A stretch of DNA of 64,000 nt from Enterobacteriaceae bacterium RIT691 (GTDB lineage: Bacteria > Pseudomonadota > Gammaproteobacteria > Enterobacterales > Enterobacteriaceae). Below the pieces are notes generated by a model. That model searched no databases, had not been told where the DNA came from, and was given only the letters and a program-made list of their open reading frames with translations. The DNA is taken from assembly GCA_009668205.1 (NCBI GenBank), contig WJYM01000012.1:54693-118692 (forward strand), in the 5' to 3' direction. Positions 43,046-51,630 of this stretch are shown piece by piece (the first letter of the stretch is position 1; every line of letters starts with the position of its first letter). The position numbers and the translations under genes were made by a program.

Positions 43046-43759
43046 CTAGCCCCCTAAATAGGCGCTGCGAACCGCCTCGTTAGCCAGCAGGGCATCGCCG
43101 GTATCTTCCAGCACCACATGGCCGTTTTCCAGCACATAGCCGCGGTCGGCGAGCTTTAGCGCCTGGTTGGCGTTCTGCTCGACAAGGAAGATGGTCATCC
43201 CTTCTTTACGCAGTTGCTCGATGGTGTCGAAAATCTGCTGAATGATAATCGGCGCCAGACCCAGCGACGGCTCATCCAGCAGCAGCAGGCGCGGCTGGCT
43301 CATCAGCGCACGACCAATCGCCAGCATCTGTTGTTCACCACCGGACATGGTGCCTGCACGCTGAATACGACGCTCCCACAGACGCGGGAAAAGTTCGTAC
43401 ACCCACTTAATGCGATCCTGATACTCGCTGCGGGCGGTAAAGAAACCGCCCATGGCCAGGTTTTCTTCCACGGTCATGCGTGAGAACACGCGGCGCCCTT
43501 CCGGCACAATCGCCACGGCTTCCCGCATAATTTTTGCGGTCTGCCAGTCGGTAATATCTTTGCCATCAAAGGTCACGCGCCCGCTGGTCGCCCGCGGGTC
43601 GCCGCACAGCGTGCCGAGCAGGGTGGTTTTCCCCGCGCCGTTGGCACCAATCAGGGTAACGATTTCACCCTGATTGATGTGCAGGCTGACGTCGTGCAGC
43701 GCCTGAATTTTGCCGTAGTGGGCGCTGACTTTGTCAAATGACAACATCACTTTATCCAT
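43046..43759 (-). CDS. livF: branched-chain amino acid ABC transporter ATPase LivF
   Basis: A 237-residue ATP-binding subunit. Walker A GANGAGKTT (38-46), signature MSGGEQQMLAIGRALM and Walker B LLLLDEPSLGL are intact. It pairs with LivG to drive leucine, isoleucine and valine import. Last gene of livKHMGF; one base separates it from livG. Confidence 0.98.
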   Translation of the reverse strand: MDKVMLSFDKVSAHYGKIQALHDVSLHINQGEIVTLIGANGAGKTTLLGTLCGDPRATSGRVTFDGKDITDWQTAKIMREAVAIVPEGRRVFSRMTVEENLAMGGFFTARSEYQDRIKWVYELFPRLWERRIQRAGTMSGGEQQMLAIGRALMSQPRLLLLDEPSLGLAPIIIQQIFDTIEQLRKEGMTIFLVEQNANQALKLADRGYVLENGHVVLEDTGDALLANEAVRSAYLGG

Positions 43760-43760
43760 C

Positions 43761-44528
43761 TTATGCCTCGCCCAAATATGCTCGAATAACGTCAGGGTTA
43801 TTGCGGATCTCTTCCGGCGTACCGTTCGCCAGCGGAGTGCCCTGATTCACCACGTAGATACGGTCTGAAATCCCCATCACCAGCTTCATGTCGTGTTCAA
43901 TCAGCAGGATGGTGGTGTTGTGGTGGCTGCGCAGTTCAGCGATCAGCTCATCCAGCTCTTTGGTCTCTTTCGGGTTCAGGCCTGCTGCCGGTTCGTCGAG
44001 CATCAGGATTTCCGGTTGCGTCACCATGCAGCGGGCGATTTCCAGACGACGCTGGTCACCGTACGCCAGGTTGCTCGCCTGCCGGTTGGCGTGCTGCAGA
44101 AGACCAATACGCTCAAGCCAGGTCGCCGCCCTGTCCAGCGCTTCACTCTGCGCTCTGCGAAACGCCGGGGTTTTCAGCAGCCCGGAGAACACACCGGTTT
44201 TCAGCTGCTGGTGTTGCGCCACCAGCAGGTTTTCTATCACCGTCATTTCACGGAACAAACGCACATGTTGGAAGGTGCGTACCACGCCCATCTGGGCGAT
44301 TTGCTGGCCTGGCAGGCCTTCAAGGTGCTTGTCACCCAGCATAATCGTGCCGCCCGTCGGCTTGTAGAAACCAGTCAGGCAGTTGAATACGGTGGTTTTA
44401 CCCGCGCCATTGGGGCCAATCAGCGAGACGATTTCCTGTGGATGCAGTTCCAGATTTACGTTGTTGACTGCCAGCAGGCCGCCAAAACGCATCATCAAAC
44501 CGTTTACGGATAATAATGGCTGACTCAT
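43761..44528 (-). CDS. livG: branched-chain amino acid ABC transporter ATPase LivG
   Basis: A 255-residue ATP-binding subunit. Walker [10 protein letters not shown] (38-46), signature [15 protein letters not shown] (the variant typical of this family) and [13 protein letters not shown] are present. Its start overlaps the livM stop by four bases. Confidence 0.98.
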   Translation of the reverse strand: MSQPLLSVNGLMMRFGGLLAVNNVNLELHPQEIVSLIGPNGAGKTTVFNCLTGFYKPTGGTIMLGDKHLEGLPGQQIAQMGVVRTFQHVRLFREMTVIENLLVAQHQQLKTGVFSGLLKTPAFRRAQSEALDRAATWLERIGLLQHANRQASNLAYGDQRRLEIARCMVTQPEILMLDEPAAGLNPKETKELDELIAELRSHHNTTILLIEHDMKLVMGISDRIYVVNQGTPLANGTPEEIRNNPDVIRAYLGEA

Positions 44529-45802
44529 GCCTGCTCTCCTTTGGTCTGTCCGTTTTTCAGTTTCAGCTGTGGACGGGTCATCGGCAGCAAGCCTTGTGGA
44601 CGCCAGATCATCATCAGAACCATCAATGCACCGAGCATCAGCATGCTGTACTCGTTGAAATCACGCATCATCTCGCGGGATACCACCAGCAAGACGGCGG
44701 CCAGGATAACGGCGAACTGCGACCCCATGCCGCCCAGCACCACAATCGCCAGCACGAACGCCGATTCGGCGAAGGTGAACGATTCCGGGCTAACGAAGCC
44801 CTGACGAGCGGCAAACAGCGTCCCGGCAAAGCCTGCAAACGCGGCGCTGATAGTAAAGGCAGTCAGCTTGATACGCGTTGGGCTCAGGCCCAGAGAACGG
44901 CAGGCGATTTCATCTTCACGCAGCGCTTCCCAGGCACGGCCCAGCGGCATGCGCAGCAGACGGTTGATCACAAACAGTGTCAGCACCACCAGCAACAGCG
45001 CCACCAGATAGAGGAAAATCACGCGGTCGTTCGGATCGTATTTCACGTGGAAGAAGTTGCTGAAGGTGTCCCATCCGCCTTCACGCGCAGTACGGCTGAA
45101 CTCCAGACCAAACAGCGTGGGTTTCGGGATCTGGCTAATGCCGTTCGGACCGCCAGTCACTTCGGTATTGTTCAGCAGCAGAATACGCACAATTTCGCCG
45201 AAACCGAGGGTCACGATCGCCAGATAGTCACCGCGCAGACGCAGCACCGGGAAGCCCAGCAGGAAACCGGCAGCCGCTGACACCAGGCCCGCCAGCGGCA
45301 GACAGGTCCAGAAGCCCAGCCCGTAATAGTGGTTCAGCAGCGCAAAGGTGTACGCACCAATCGCGTAGAAACCGCCGTAGCCCAGAACCAGCAGACCAGA
45401 AAGCCCCACCACCACGTTCAGACCGAGACCCAGAATGATGTAGATCATCGTGAGCGTAGCGATATCCACGGTGCCGCGAGACACCATAAATGGCCACGCC
45501 ACGGCGATCACCAGCAGAGCAATCAGGAACAGCTTCTGCTTCACGGTCGAGCCATCAATCGCCGGCATCACAAACTTCGGCCCGGTGACGCTTTTCAGCC
45601 CCTTCTGGAACAGTGGACGCAGCATCTGGAAGAAAAAGACCACCGCGGTACCAATGAAAATCCACTGCCAGCGGATATCAGCGGCGGTATCAACCACCAG
45701 TTTGGTACCGCTCAATTCCAGCTGAACACCCATGAAGACGCCAGCCAGCACGAAGAACATGGCGGCGGAGAGCAGCGCCATCGCAAAATGCATCGGTTTC
45801 AT
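44525..45802 (-). CDS. livM: branched-chain amino acid ABC transporter permease LivM
   Basis: A 425-residue inner-membrane permease. A poorly conserved N-terminal extension of about 95 residues with two to three helices precedes the conserved core, which includes [20 protein letters not shown] and the EAA-like loop [17 protein letters not shown]. It overlaps livH and livG by four bases each. Confidence 0.97.
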   Translation of the reverse strand: MKPMHFAMALLSAAMFFVLAGVFMGVQLELSGTKLVVDTAADIRWQWIFIGTAVVFFFQMLRPLFQKGLKSVTGPKFVMPAIDGSTVKQKLFLIALLVIAVAWPFMVSRGTVDIATLTMIYIILGLGLNVVVGLSGLLVLGYGGFYAIGAYTFALLNHYYGLGFWTCLPLAGLVSAAAGFLLGFPVLRLRGDYLAIVTLGFGEIVRILLLNNTEVTGGPNGISQIPKPTLFGLEFSRTAREGGWDTFSNFFHVKYDPNDRVIFLYLVALLLVVLTLFVINRLLRMPLGRAWEALREDEIACRSLGLSPTRIKLTAFTISAAFAGFAGTLFAARQGFVSPESFTFAESAFVLAIVVLGGMGSQFAVILAAVLLVVSREMMRDFNEYSMLMLGALMVLMMIWRPQGLLPMTRPQLKLKNGQTKGEQA

Positions 45803-46725
45803 ACTTTTTCTACCTCCGGACGACCCAGGATCCCGGTCGGCATCACCAGCAGCACCACAATCAGCAGGGCAAACGACACCACGTCTTTGTACTCGGTACT
45901 CAGGTAGGCAGAAGAGAGTGCTTCAGCGATGCCCAGAATCAGGCCGCCGAGCATCGCGCCAGGAATACTGCCGATCCCGCCGAGAACCGCCGCGGTAAAG
46001 GCTTTCATCCCGGCCATAAAGCCGATGTACGGATTGATAACGCCGTAGAACTGACCGAGCAGCACGCCCGCAACCGCCGCCATTGCCGCACCGATAACAA
46101 ACGTCAGTGCGATAACGCGGTCGGTATTGATGCCGAGCAGACTCGCCATTTTCAGATCTTCAGCGCAGGCACGACAGGCGCGCCCCATGCGGGAATAACG
46201 GATAAACAGCGTCAGCGCCAGCATCGCCACAAACGTCACAATCCAGATAACCAGCTGCATGGTGGTGATGGAGGCGGAGAAGTTCTCGCTTGCGCCCACA
46301 ATCCACTGGCCGTTGAACAGGCTCGGCAGCGCGATGTCGCGCGAGCCTTCCGTCAGGCTGACGTAGTTTTGCAGGAAGATAGACATCCCGATAGCGGAGA
46401 TCAGCGCAATCAGGCGTTTGGAGCTACGCACCGGGCGGTAAGCCACGCGTTCGATGCTCCAGCCGTAGGCGCTGGCGATGACAATCGCACCGACAAACCC
46501 GGCGGCAACCAACAGCCAGCTGGTGTCGATGCCCATCATCATCAGGGCAGCGATGATCATAAACGACACATAGCTGCCGATCATGTACACCTCGCCGTGG
46601 GCGAAGTTAATCATCCCGATAATGCCATACACCATGGTGTAACCGATGGCGATCAGCGCGTAGGTGCTGCCCAGCGTGACGCCGTTAAACATCTGCTGGA
46701 GAAAATATAAGAACTGCTCAGACAT
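45799..46725 (-). CDS. livH: branched-chain amino acid ABC transporter permease LivH
   Basis: A 308-residue permease, the partner of LivM, with the motif [21 protein letters not shown] and the loop [19 protein letters not shown]. The start [12 protein letters not shown] gives the E. coli length; the open frame runs 30 codons further, back to livK, without similarity. A ribosome site AAAAGGTTAC lies just upstream, after a hairpin in the livK-livH gap. Confidence 0.97.
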   Translation of the reverse strand: MSEQFLYFLQQMFNGVTLGSTYALIAIGYTMVYGIIGMINFAHGEVYMIGSYVSFMIIAALMMMGIDTSWLLVAAGFVGAIVIASAYGWSIERVAYRPVRSSKRLIALISAIGMSIFLQNYVSLTEGSRDIALPSLFNGQWIVGASENFSASITTMQLVIWIVTFVAMLALTLFIRYSRMGRACRACAEDLKMASLLGINTDRVIALTFVIGAAMAAVAGVLLGQFYGVINPYIGFMAGMKAFTAAVLGGIGSIPGAMLGGLILGIAEALSSAYLSTEYKDVVSFALLIVVLLVMPTGILGRPEVEKV

Positions 46726-46744
46726 AAAGTAACCTTTTCTTATA

Positions 46745-46769
46745 ACCGCCCGGCAGGTAAACGGGCGGT
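46745..46769 (-). other. intercistronic hairpin between livK and livH
   Basis: Perfect eight-base-pair stem ACCGCCCG / CGGGCGGT with a nine-base loop, ten bases after the livK stop. No T run follows, so it is not a standard terminator; it probably guards the 3' end of livK mRNA or causes partial termination, giving more binding protein than permease. Confidence 0.75.
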
Positions 46770-46778
46770 GAGATCTTA

Positions 46779-47888
46779 TTATTTGGCTACGGTGGAGGAC
46801 CCGTCCGCGTGCCACTGGAAGACACCAAACTCAAATCCCTTCAGATCGCCTTTTTCATCCCAGTTCAGCGGCCCAATCACGGTTTTAGCACCGTTAGCTT
46901 TCAAGTCTTTAATCAACGCCTGAGGATCCTGGCTGCCGGTACGCTCCATGGCGGTCGCCAGAGACTGCACGGCGGCATACGTGATCCAGACGTACGGGCC
47001 ACTTGGATCTTTCTTCTCGGCTTTCAGCTCATCCACAATGCCTTTGTTGGCCGGATCCTGGTCATAGCGTTTTGGCATGGTCACCAGCAGGCCTTCACCC
47101 GCTTTACCCGCGATGTTAGACAGCGAAGCGTTGCCCACGCCTTCCGGTCCCATGAACTGGGTTTTCAGGCCAACGGAACGCGCCTGACGCAGGATCTGCC
47201 CCATTTCCGGGTAGTAGCCACCGTAGTAAACGAAGTCGATATTTTCTTTCTGCAGACGCGCCACCAGCGCAGAGAAATCTTTCTCGCCCGCGGTAATGCC
47301 GTCGAAGAACACCACGTTGGCACCCGCTTTCTTCAGGCCGTCCTGTACGGAACGCGCCAGGCCTTCGCCATACTGCTGTTTGTCATGAATGATGGCGATG
47401 CGCTGCGGCTTCACTTTCTCAACGATGTATTTCGCCGCGGTCGGCCCCTGCGAGGAATCAAGACCTGCGGTACGCATGATGTACTGATAGCCACGCTGGG
47501 TCAGTTCCGGGTTGGTCGCGCCTGGGGTGATCATCAGAATGCCTTCGTCTTCGTAGATATCAGACGCAGGCTGAGTCGAAGAGGAGCAGAGGTGACCGAT
47601 AACGTACTTGATGCCTTCGTTAACCACTTTGTTGGCAACGGCAACGGCCTGTTTCGGGTCGCAGGCATCGTCATATTCTACGGCCACCAGTTTGTCACCC
47701 TTGATGCCGCCTTTTTCATTAATGTCTTTGATAGCCTGGCGAGCACCGTTGAACTCCATGTCGCCCCACTGTGCAACCGGGCCAGACATCGCGCCAATGA
47801 CGGCCACTTTAATGTCTTTTGCGAAAGCAGACTGCGACATCGCCAGTGCAACAATTCCTGCAATCAATGTTTTTGCATTCCGTTTCAT
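46779..47888 (-). CDS. livK: leucine-specific periplasmic binding protein LivK
   Basis: A 369-residue solute-binding protein, assigned to livK by its N-terminus ([11 protein letters not shown]), length and position before livH. The signal peptide ends after SAFA (residue 23). The pocket-bearing segment [19 protein letters not shown] with its disulfide cysteines is shared with LivJ. It feeds LivHMGF. Lrp and leucine control liv genes in E. coli, and the sRNA GcvB represses them; only the AT-rich upstream region hints at this here. Confidence 0.96.
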   Translation of the reverse strand: MKRNAKTLIAGIVALAMSQSAFAKDIKVAVIGAMSGPVAQWGDMEFNGARQAIKDINEKGGIKGDKLVAVEYDDACDPKQAVAVANKVVNEGIKYVIGHLCSSSTQPASDIYEDEGILMITPGATNPELTQRGYQYIMRTAGLDSSQGPTAAKYIVEKVKPQRIAIIHDKQQYGEGLARSVQDGLKKAGANVVFFDGITAGEKDFSALVARLQKENIDFVYYGGYYPEMGQILRQARSVGLKTQFMGPEGVGNASLSNIAGKAGEGLLVTMPKRYDQDPANKGIVDELKAEKKDPSGPYVWITYAAVQSLATAMERTGSQDPQALIKDLKANGAKTVIGPLNWDEKGDLKGFEFGVFQWHADGSSTVAK

Positions 47889-48309
47889 CTTCCAATCCCC
47901 GTTCGTGATGTTGTTTGTATAAATTTTGTATTTTTTTGGTTAAAAAGCATTCTGTACTTTTAATGCACTACGCTATTTTTACCAGTCTCTTTAATTGTTT
48001 AGCGTTGCATTTTGTGAATACTACGACTAAAACCTCTATATTTCAGTCGATTAAGCAAAGATAATATTCTGTATTCAGACAGAATCAAACAAAAAAAACC
48101 ACAGTTTTCAGCATAAAATAAGGGTACAAAGAGCCGAATAAATCACTGCCCATTAGGTTAAAATCCTGCTTATTTTTCGATCCATGACGCATTCCTCTAG
48201 TCTGAGAAATGGATGAAAACGAATCGGCTGTCATTCAGCGTTAAAATAGAAATCGCGAAGTCACAAAATTCGATACACTCAGGGCAACTTTTTTCGCGGA
48301 TAGCTTCAC
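47889..48309. promoter_or_regulatory. AT-rich livK-panM divergent control region
   Basis: This 421-base gap is clearly richer in A/T than its surroundings and has no supported gene. It contains a perfect inverted repeat ATTCTGT-ATTCAG-ACAGAAT at 48066-48085, adjoining AGATAATATTCTG, which resembles the Lrp motif. Several A and T tracts (AAAAAAAACC, TATTTTTTTGG) are present. It should hold the promoters of livK (leftward) and panM (rightward); I could not fix either precisely. Confidence 0.55.
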
Positions 48310-48693
48310 ATGAAACTGACCATCATCAGGCTGACGGCGCTCAGCGAGCAGGACATCATTGATTTAGGCAAGATCTGGCCGGAATTCACGGCGTCATCAC
48401 TCCAGATGGATGAAGCGCATCACATTTACGCCGCACGTTTTAACGAACGTCTGCTCGGCGCGGTGCGCGTAACGGTAAAAGACGCACAGGCCACGCTGAG
48501 TTCACTGCGTGTCAGAGAAATCACCCGCCGTCGCGGCGTGGGTCTGTACCTTATGGAAGAGGTGCTGCGCAGCAATCCTGACATGAAAACCTGGTGGATG
48601 GCCGATACGGGGGTTGAGGATAAGGACGAAATGACGGCATTTATGCAGGCAGTAGGATTTTCTGCTATGGGAAGTGGCTGGGAGAAGCGGTAG
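48310..48693 (+). CDS. panM: PanD maturation/regulatory factor PanM
   Basis: A 127-residue GNAT-like protein (formerly YhhK/PanZ) that binds acetyl-CoA and triggers the self-cleavage of aspartate decarboxylase PanD, needed for beta-alanine and pantothenate. The acetyl-CoA loop SLRVREITRRRGVGLYLMEEV is conserved. It is the only rightward gene between livK and livJ, as in E. coli. Confidence 0.95.
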   Translation: MKLTIIRLTALSEQDIIDLGKIWPEFTASSLQMDEAHHIYAARFNERLLGAVRVTVKDAQATLSSLRVREITRRRGVGLYLMEEVLRSNPDMKTWWMADTGVEDKDEMTAFMQAVGFSAMGSGWEKR

Positions 48694-48706
48694 CTGGCGT
48701 CGCCTG

Positions 48707-48756
48707 CCCCCTCTCCCCGGCCCTCTCCCCGGCCCTCTCCCGAGGGGAGAGGGAGA
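48707..48756. repeat. CCCTCTCC-type palindrome with short tandem arm after panM (copy 7)
   Basis: The arm CCCTCTCCCCGG is repeated (48709-48720, 48721-48732) before CCCTCTCCCGAGGGGAGAGGG. The tandem arm suggests slippage or repeated unit fusion. It lies between convergent panM and livJ. Confidence 0.8.
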
Positions 48757-48825
48757 AAACCAGGCCCGATGCAGTGAACACTTTTCGGGCCAGTTTTATA
48801 ATCTGCACTTTTCCCAAGAATTTCG

Positions 48826-48922
48826 CGTTGCAGGAAGGCGGCAAATTCGATAATCCCCGGGAGCTTACTTAAGTAAGTGACCGGGGTTATTGAATGCAGC
48901 CAACGCACCTGCAGCGTGAAAG
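48826..48922. repeat. ERIC element between panM and livJ
   Basis: GTTGCAGGAAGGCGGCAA, then CCCCGGGAGCTTACTTAAGT, AAGTAAGTGACCGGGGT and GCAGCCAACGCACCTGCAG: a nearly complete ERIC with its central inverted repeat. It ends about 14 bases from the livJ stop and can end or stabilise livJ mRNA. Confidence 0.92.
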
Positions 48923-48935
48923 GCGCCGGGAAAAA

Positions 48936-50033
48936 TTATTTTGCGTCGGTCGCAGTGCCGTTGGCGTGCCAGGTAAAGACGCCGAACTCAAAGCCTTTCA
49001 GGTCGCCTTTCTGATCCCATGACAGTGGGCCCATGACGGTATCGACTTTATTGGCTTTCAGCCACTCAGCGATCTTCGCCGGGTCGTCACTCTGGTTCAG
49101 GCCCGCAGACAGGGACTGCAGCGCAGCGTAAGTCGTCCACACGAATGCACCGCTTGGATCTTCTTTCTTCGCCTTGATCGCATCAACAACAGGTTTGTTC
49201 GCCGGAACCTGATCGTAGTTCTTCGGCTTAGTCACCAGCAGACCTTCAGCAGATTCGCCCGCAATGTTAGACAGCGATACGTTCGCGACACCTTCTGGTC
49301 CCATAAACTGGGTTTTCAGACCGGCTGCACGCGCCTGGCGCAGGATCTGCCCCATTTCCGGGTGATAGCCGCCATAGTAAACGAAGTCGATATTCTCTTT
49401 CTTCAGACGTGCGACCAGGGTAGAGAAGTCTTTCTCGCCTGCGGTGATGCCGTCGAAGAACACCACGTTGGCTTTACCTTTCAACGCATCCTGAACGGAG
49501 CGGGCCAGGCCTTCGCCGTACTGCTGTTTGTCATGCACAATCGCGATGCGCTTCGGCTTCACGGTGCTGAGAATGTATTTTGCCGCGGTTGGGCCCTGAT
49601 CGGAGTCCAGACCGGTGGTACGCAGCGTCAGCTTGTAACCGCGCGCGGTCAGTTCAGGTGCCGTTGCCGCCGGGGTGATCATCAGAATGCCTTCGTCTTC
49701 GTAGATATCAGACGCAGGCTGAGTAGAAGAGGAGCAGAGGTGGCCGATAACATATTTAATGCCGTCGTTAACCACTTTGTTCGCCACCGCAACGGCCTGT
49801 TTCGGGTCGCAGGCGTCGTCATATTTTACGATAGCGAGTTTTTCGCCTTTGATACCGCCTTTAGCGTTAATGTCGGCAACCGCTTGCTCAGCGCCGGTAA
49901 ACTCCTGATCGCCATACTGCGCTACCGGACCGGACATTGCGCCGACAACGGCCACTTTAATATCGGCCTGTGCCATTGTGCTGAACGCCAGCGCGATACA
50001 TCCTGCCAGTAATGCTTTGCCCTTCATGTTCAT
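48936..50033 (-). CDS. livJ: Leu/Ile/Val periplasmic binding protein LivJ
   Basis: A 365-residue binding protein, assigned to livJ from [17 protein letters not shown] and its place away from livHMGF. The signal peptide ends after AQA (residue 23). It delivers leucine, isoleucine and valine to the LivHMGF permease encoded about 2 kb away. The ATG at 50027 is an alternative start with AGGA at five bases. A DNA stretch of about 70 bases is almost identical to livK (see findings). Confidence 0.95.
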   Translation of the reverse strand: MNMKGKALLAGCIALAFSTMAQADIKVAVVGAMSGPVAQYGDQEFTGAEQAVADINAKGGIKGEKLAIVKYDDACDPKQAVAVANKVVNDGIKYVIGHLCSSSTQPASDIYEDEGILMITPAATAPELTARGYKLTLRTTGLDSDQGPTAAKYILSTVKPKRIAIVHDKQQYGEGLARSVQDALKGKANVVFFDGITAGEKDFSTLVARLKKENIDFVYYGGYHPEMGQILRQARAAGLKTQFMGPEGVANVSLSNIAGESAEGLLVTKPKNYDQVPANKPVVDAIKAKKEDPSGAFVWTTYAALQSLSAGLNQSDDPAKIAEWLKANKVDTVMGPLSWDQKGDLKGFEFGVFTWHANGTATDAK

Positions 50034-50211
50034 CCTGATATTCCCCATTGTTATGGTGATTGCTTTTGTTGTGATGTTGTTATTAAGCGCTTTATGTCAT
50101 TTTTTGGTCTGCTGCCCGCGCCTTTGCAGCATACTCTGCTAAAAACATACCCGATTTTTTTGCTTTTGGAACCAGAAATTTAGGGGTTATGTAACAAAAA
50201 CGTGACAAAAA

Positions 50212-50231
50212 AGCCGCTCATATGAGCGGCT
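50212..50231 (-). terminator. terminator of the PuuE/GabT-type gene
   Basis: Perfect nine-base-pair stem AGCCGCTCA / TGAGCGGCT with a two-base gap, followed on the minus strand by a T run, 19 bases after the stop at 50251. It insulates the gene from livJ. Confidence 0.92.
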
Positions 50232-50250
50232 GAAGATGTCGGCGAAGACA

Positions 50251-51516
50251 TTAATGGCTAAGGGAGCGGCGAATAATTTCCAGGGCCTTGCGGAACTGGG
50301 CTTCAGGAATAGTCAGAGGGTAAAGGAATCGAATAACGTTGCCGTAGACGCCACAGCTTAGCAGTAGCAGGCCTTCTTTCAGCGCTTTTTCCTGCACCTG
50401 TTTGGTGAACTCAGGCGATGGCGCACCGGTTTGCGGATCGTTAAATTCTACAGCGACCATCGAGCCCTGAGCGCGCACATCAACAATGTGCGGGCAGTCG
50501 GCTTTGGCATTGTTCAGCACTTCCACCAGATGATGACCCAGTTCTGCTGCGCGTGAGCACAGTTTCTCTTCGTCGATGATATCCAGCACGGCATGTGCCG
50601 CAGCGACGGCCAGCGGGTTACCGGCATAAGTACCGCCCAGACCACCCGGTGCTGGCGCATCCATCACTTCCGCGCGTCCTGCAACCGCAGAGAGCGGCAT
50701 GCCACCGGCCAGACTTTTCGCCATGGTCATCAGATCAGGCTTAACGTCGTAGTGTTCCATCGCGAACAGCTTGCCGGTACGGGCAAAACCGGTCTGCACT
50801 TCATCGGCAATCAGCAGAATACCGTGGGTATCACACAGCTTGCGCAGCGCCTGCATGAACTCTGGCGGAGCGACGTTGAAGCCGCCTTCACCCTGTACTG
50901 GCTCGAGGATAATCGCTGCCACCTGATCCGCAGCGATATCGGCTTTGAAAATACGGTCGAGGCTTTTCAGCGCGTCTTCGGTAGTGACACCGTGCGCCGC
51001 GTTCGGGTACTGGCCGTGATACACGGAACCCGGGAACGGACCGAAGCCAATTTTGTAAGGGGCCACTTTGCCGGTCAGCGCCATGGTCATAAAGGTACGA
51101 CCGTGGAAGCCACCGCCGAAGGTAATTAAACCTGGACGTTTGGTGTAAGCACGCGCGATTTTCACCGCGTTCTCTACAGCTTCAGCGCCCGTAGAGAAGA
51201 AAGCGGTCTTGGCAGGACCCTCTACCGGCACGCGCTCGTTAATGCGCTCTGCCAGCGAAACATAGCTTTCGTAAGGAACAATCTGGTACGCCGTGTGGGT
51301 AAACGCCTGCAGCTGCTTTTCAACCGCAGCAACAAGTTTCGGATGGCGATGACCGGTGTTCAGCACCGCGATACCCGCGGCGAAGTCGATAACTTCGTTC
51401 CCTTCCACATCCCACACGGTCGCGTTTTCTGCTTTTTCGGCATAGAAGCCACACATCACGCCAATGCCACGCGGTGTCGCCTGTAAGCGGCGCTGATTCA
51501 GTTCATTATTTTTCAT
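50251..51516 (-). CDS. 4-aminobutyrate:2-oxoglutarate aminotransferase (PuuE/GabT-type)
   Basis: A 421-residue class III aminotransferase. The pyridoxal-phosphate lysine is Lys267 (MAKSLAGGMPLS), with Asp238 in IADEVQTGFAR and the cofactor-phosphate loop STGAEAVENAVK at 108-119. From memory it resembles E. coli PuuE most closely, at equal length, with many identical blocks (GKVAPYKIGFGPFPGSVYH). Expected reaction: GABA plus 2-oxoglutarate to succinate semialdehyde plus glutamate; another omega-amino acid is possible. It is divergent from a MocR-type regulator and absent from this place in K-12. No succinate semialdehyde dehydrogenase or transporter is adjacent. Confidence 0.88.
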   Translation of the reverse strand: MKNNELNQRRLQATPRGIGVMCGFYAEKAENATVWDVEGNEVIDFAAGIAVLNTGHRHPKLVAAVEKQLQAFTHTAYQIVPYESYVSLAERINERVPVEGPAKTAFFSTGAEAVENAVKIARAYTKRPGLITFGGGFHGRTFMTMALTGKVAPYKIGFGPFPGSVYHGQYPNAAHGVTTEDALKSLDRIFKADIAADQVAAIILEPVQGEGGFNVAPPEFMQALRKLCDTHGILLIADEVQTGFARTGKLFAMEHYDVKPDLMTMAKSLAGGMPLSAVAGRAEVMDAPAPGGLGGTYAGNPLAVAAAHAVLDIIDEEKLCSRAAELGHHLVEVLNNAKADCPHIVDVRAQGSMVAVEFNDPQTGAPSPEFTKQVQEKALKEGLLLLSCGVYGNVIRFLYPLTIPEAQFRKALEIIRRSLSH

Positions 51517-51630
51517 CGACCTACCCCATCACAGATTCGTTTTAGTTAACAACTTCGAAACAATATGAGTGTTTTACTGCCTGAGCGGTCCTATAATCGA
51601 GTACCAGTTTTGATTAATTGAGGGATCCAA
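51517..51630. promoter_or_regulatory. divergent control region of the aminotransferase and MocR regulator
   Basis: A consensus -10 TATAAT lies at 51592-51597, about 34 bases before the regulator start; no good -35 stands at 16-18 bases. It is embedded in an imperfect inverted repeat GGTCCT-ATAATCG-AGTACC (51587-51605), a candidate operator for the MocR protein on its own promoter. The leftward promoter was not resolved. Confidence 0.45.

Noticed and set aside
46809..47963. A 384-codon open frame opposite livK
   Set aside because: Antisense shadow. A similar frame opposite livJ shows that it comes from the shared codon pattern of the two paralogues.
50251..51516. Calling the aminotransferase puuE outright
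   Set aside because: It resembles PuuE closely, but none of the other puu genes is nearby and GabT is also similar, so the symbol was left blank.
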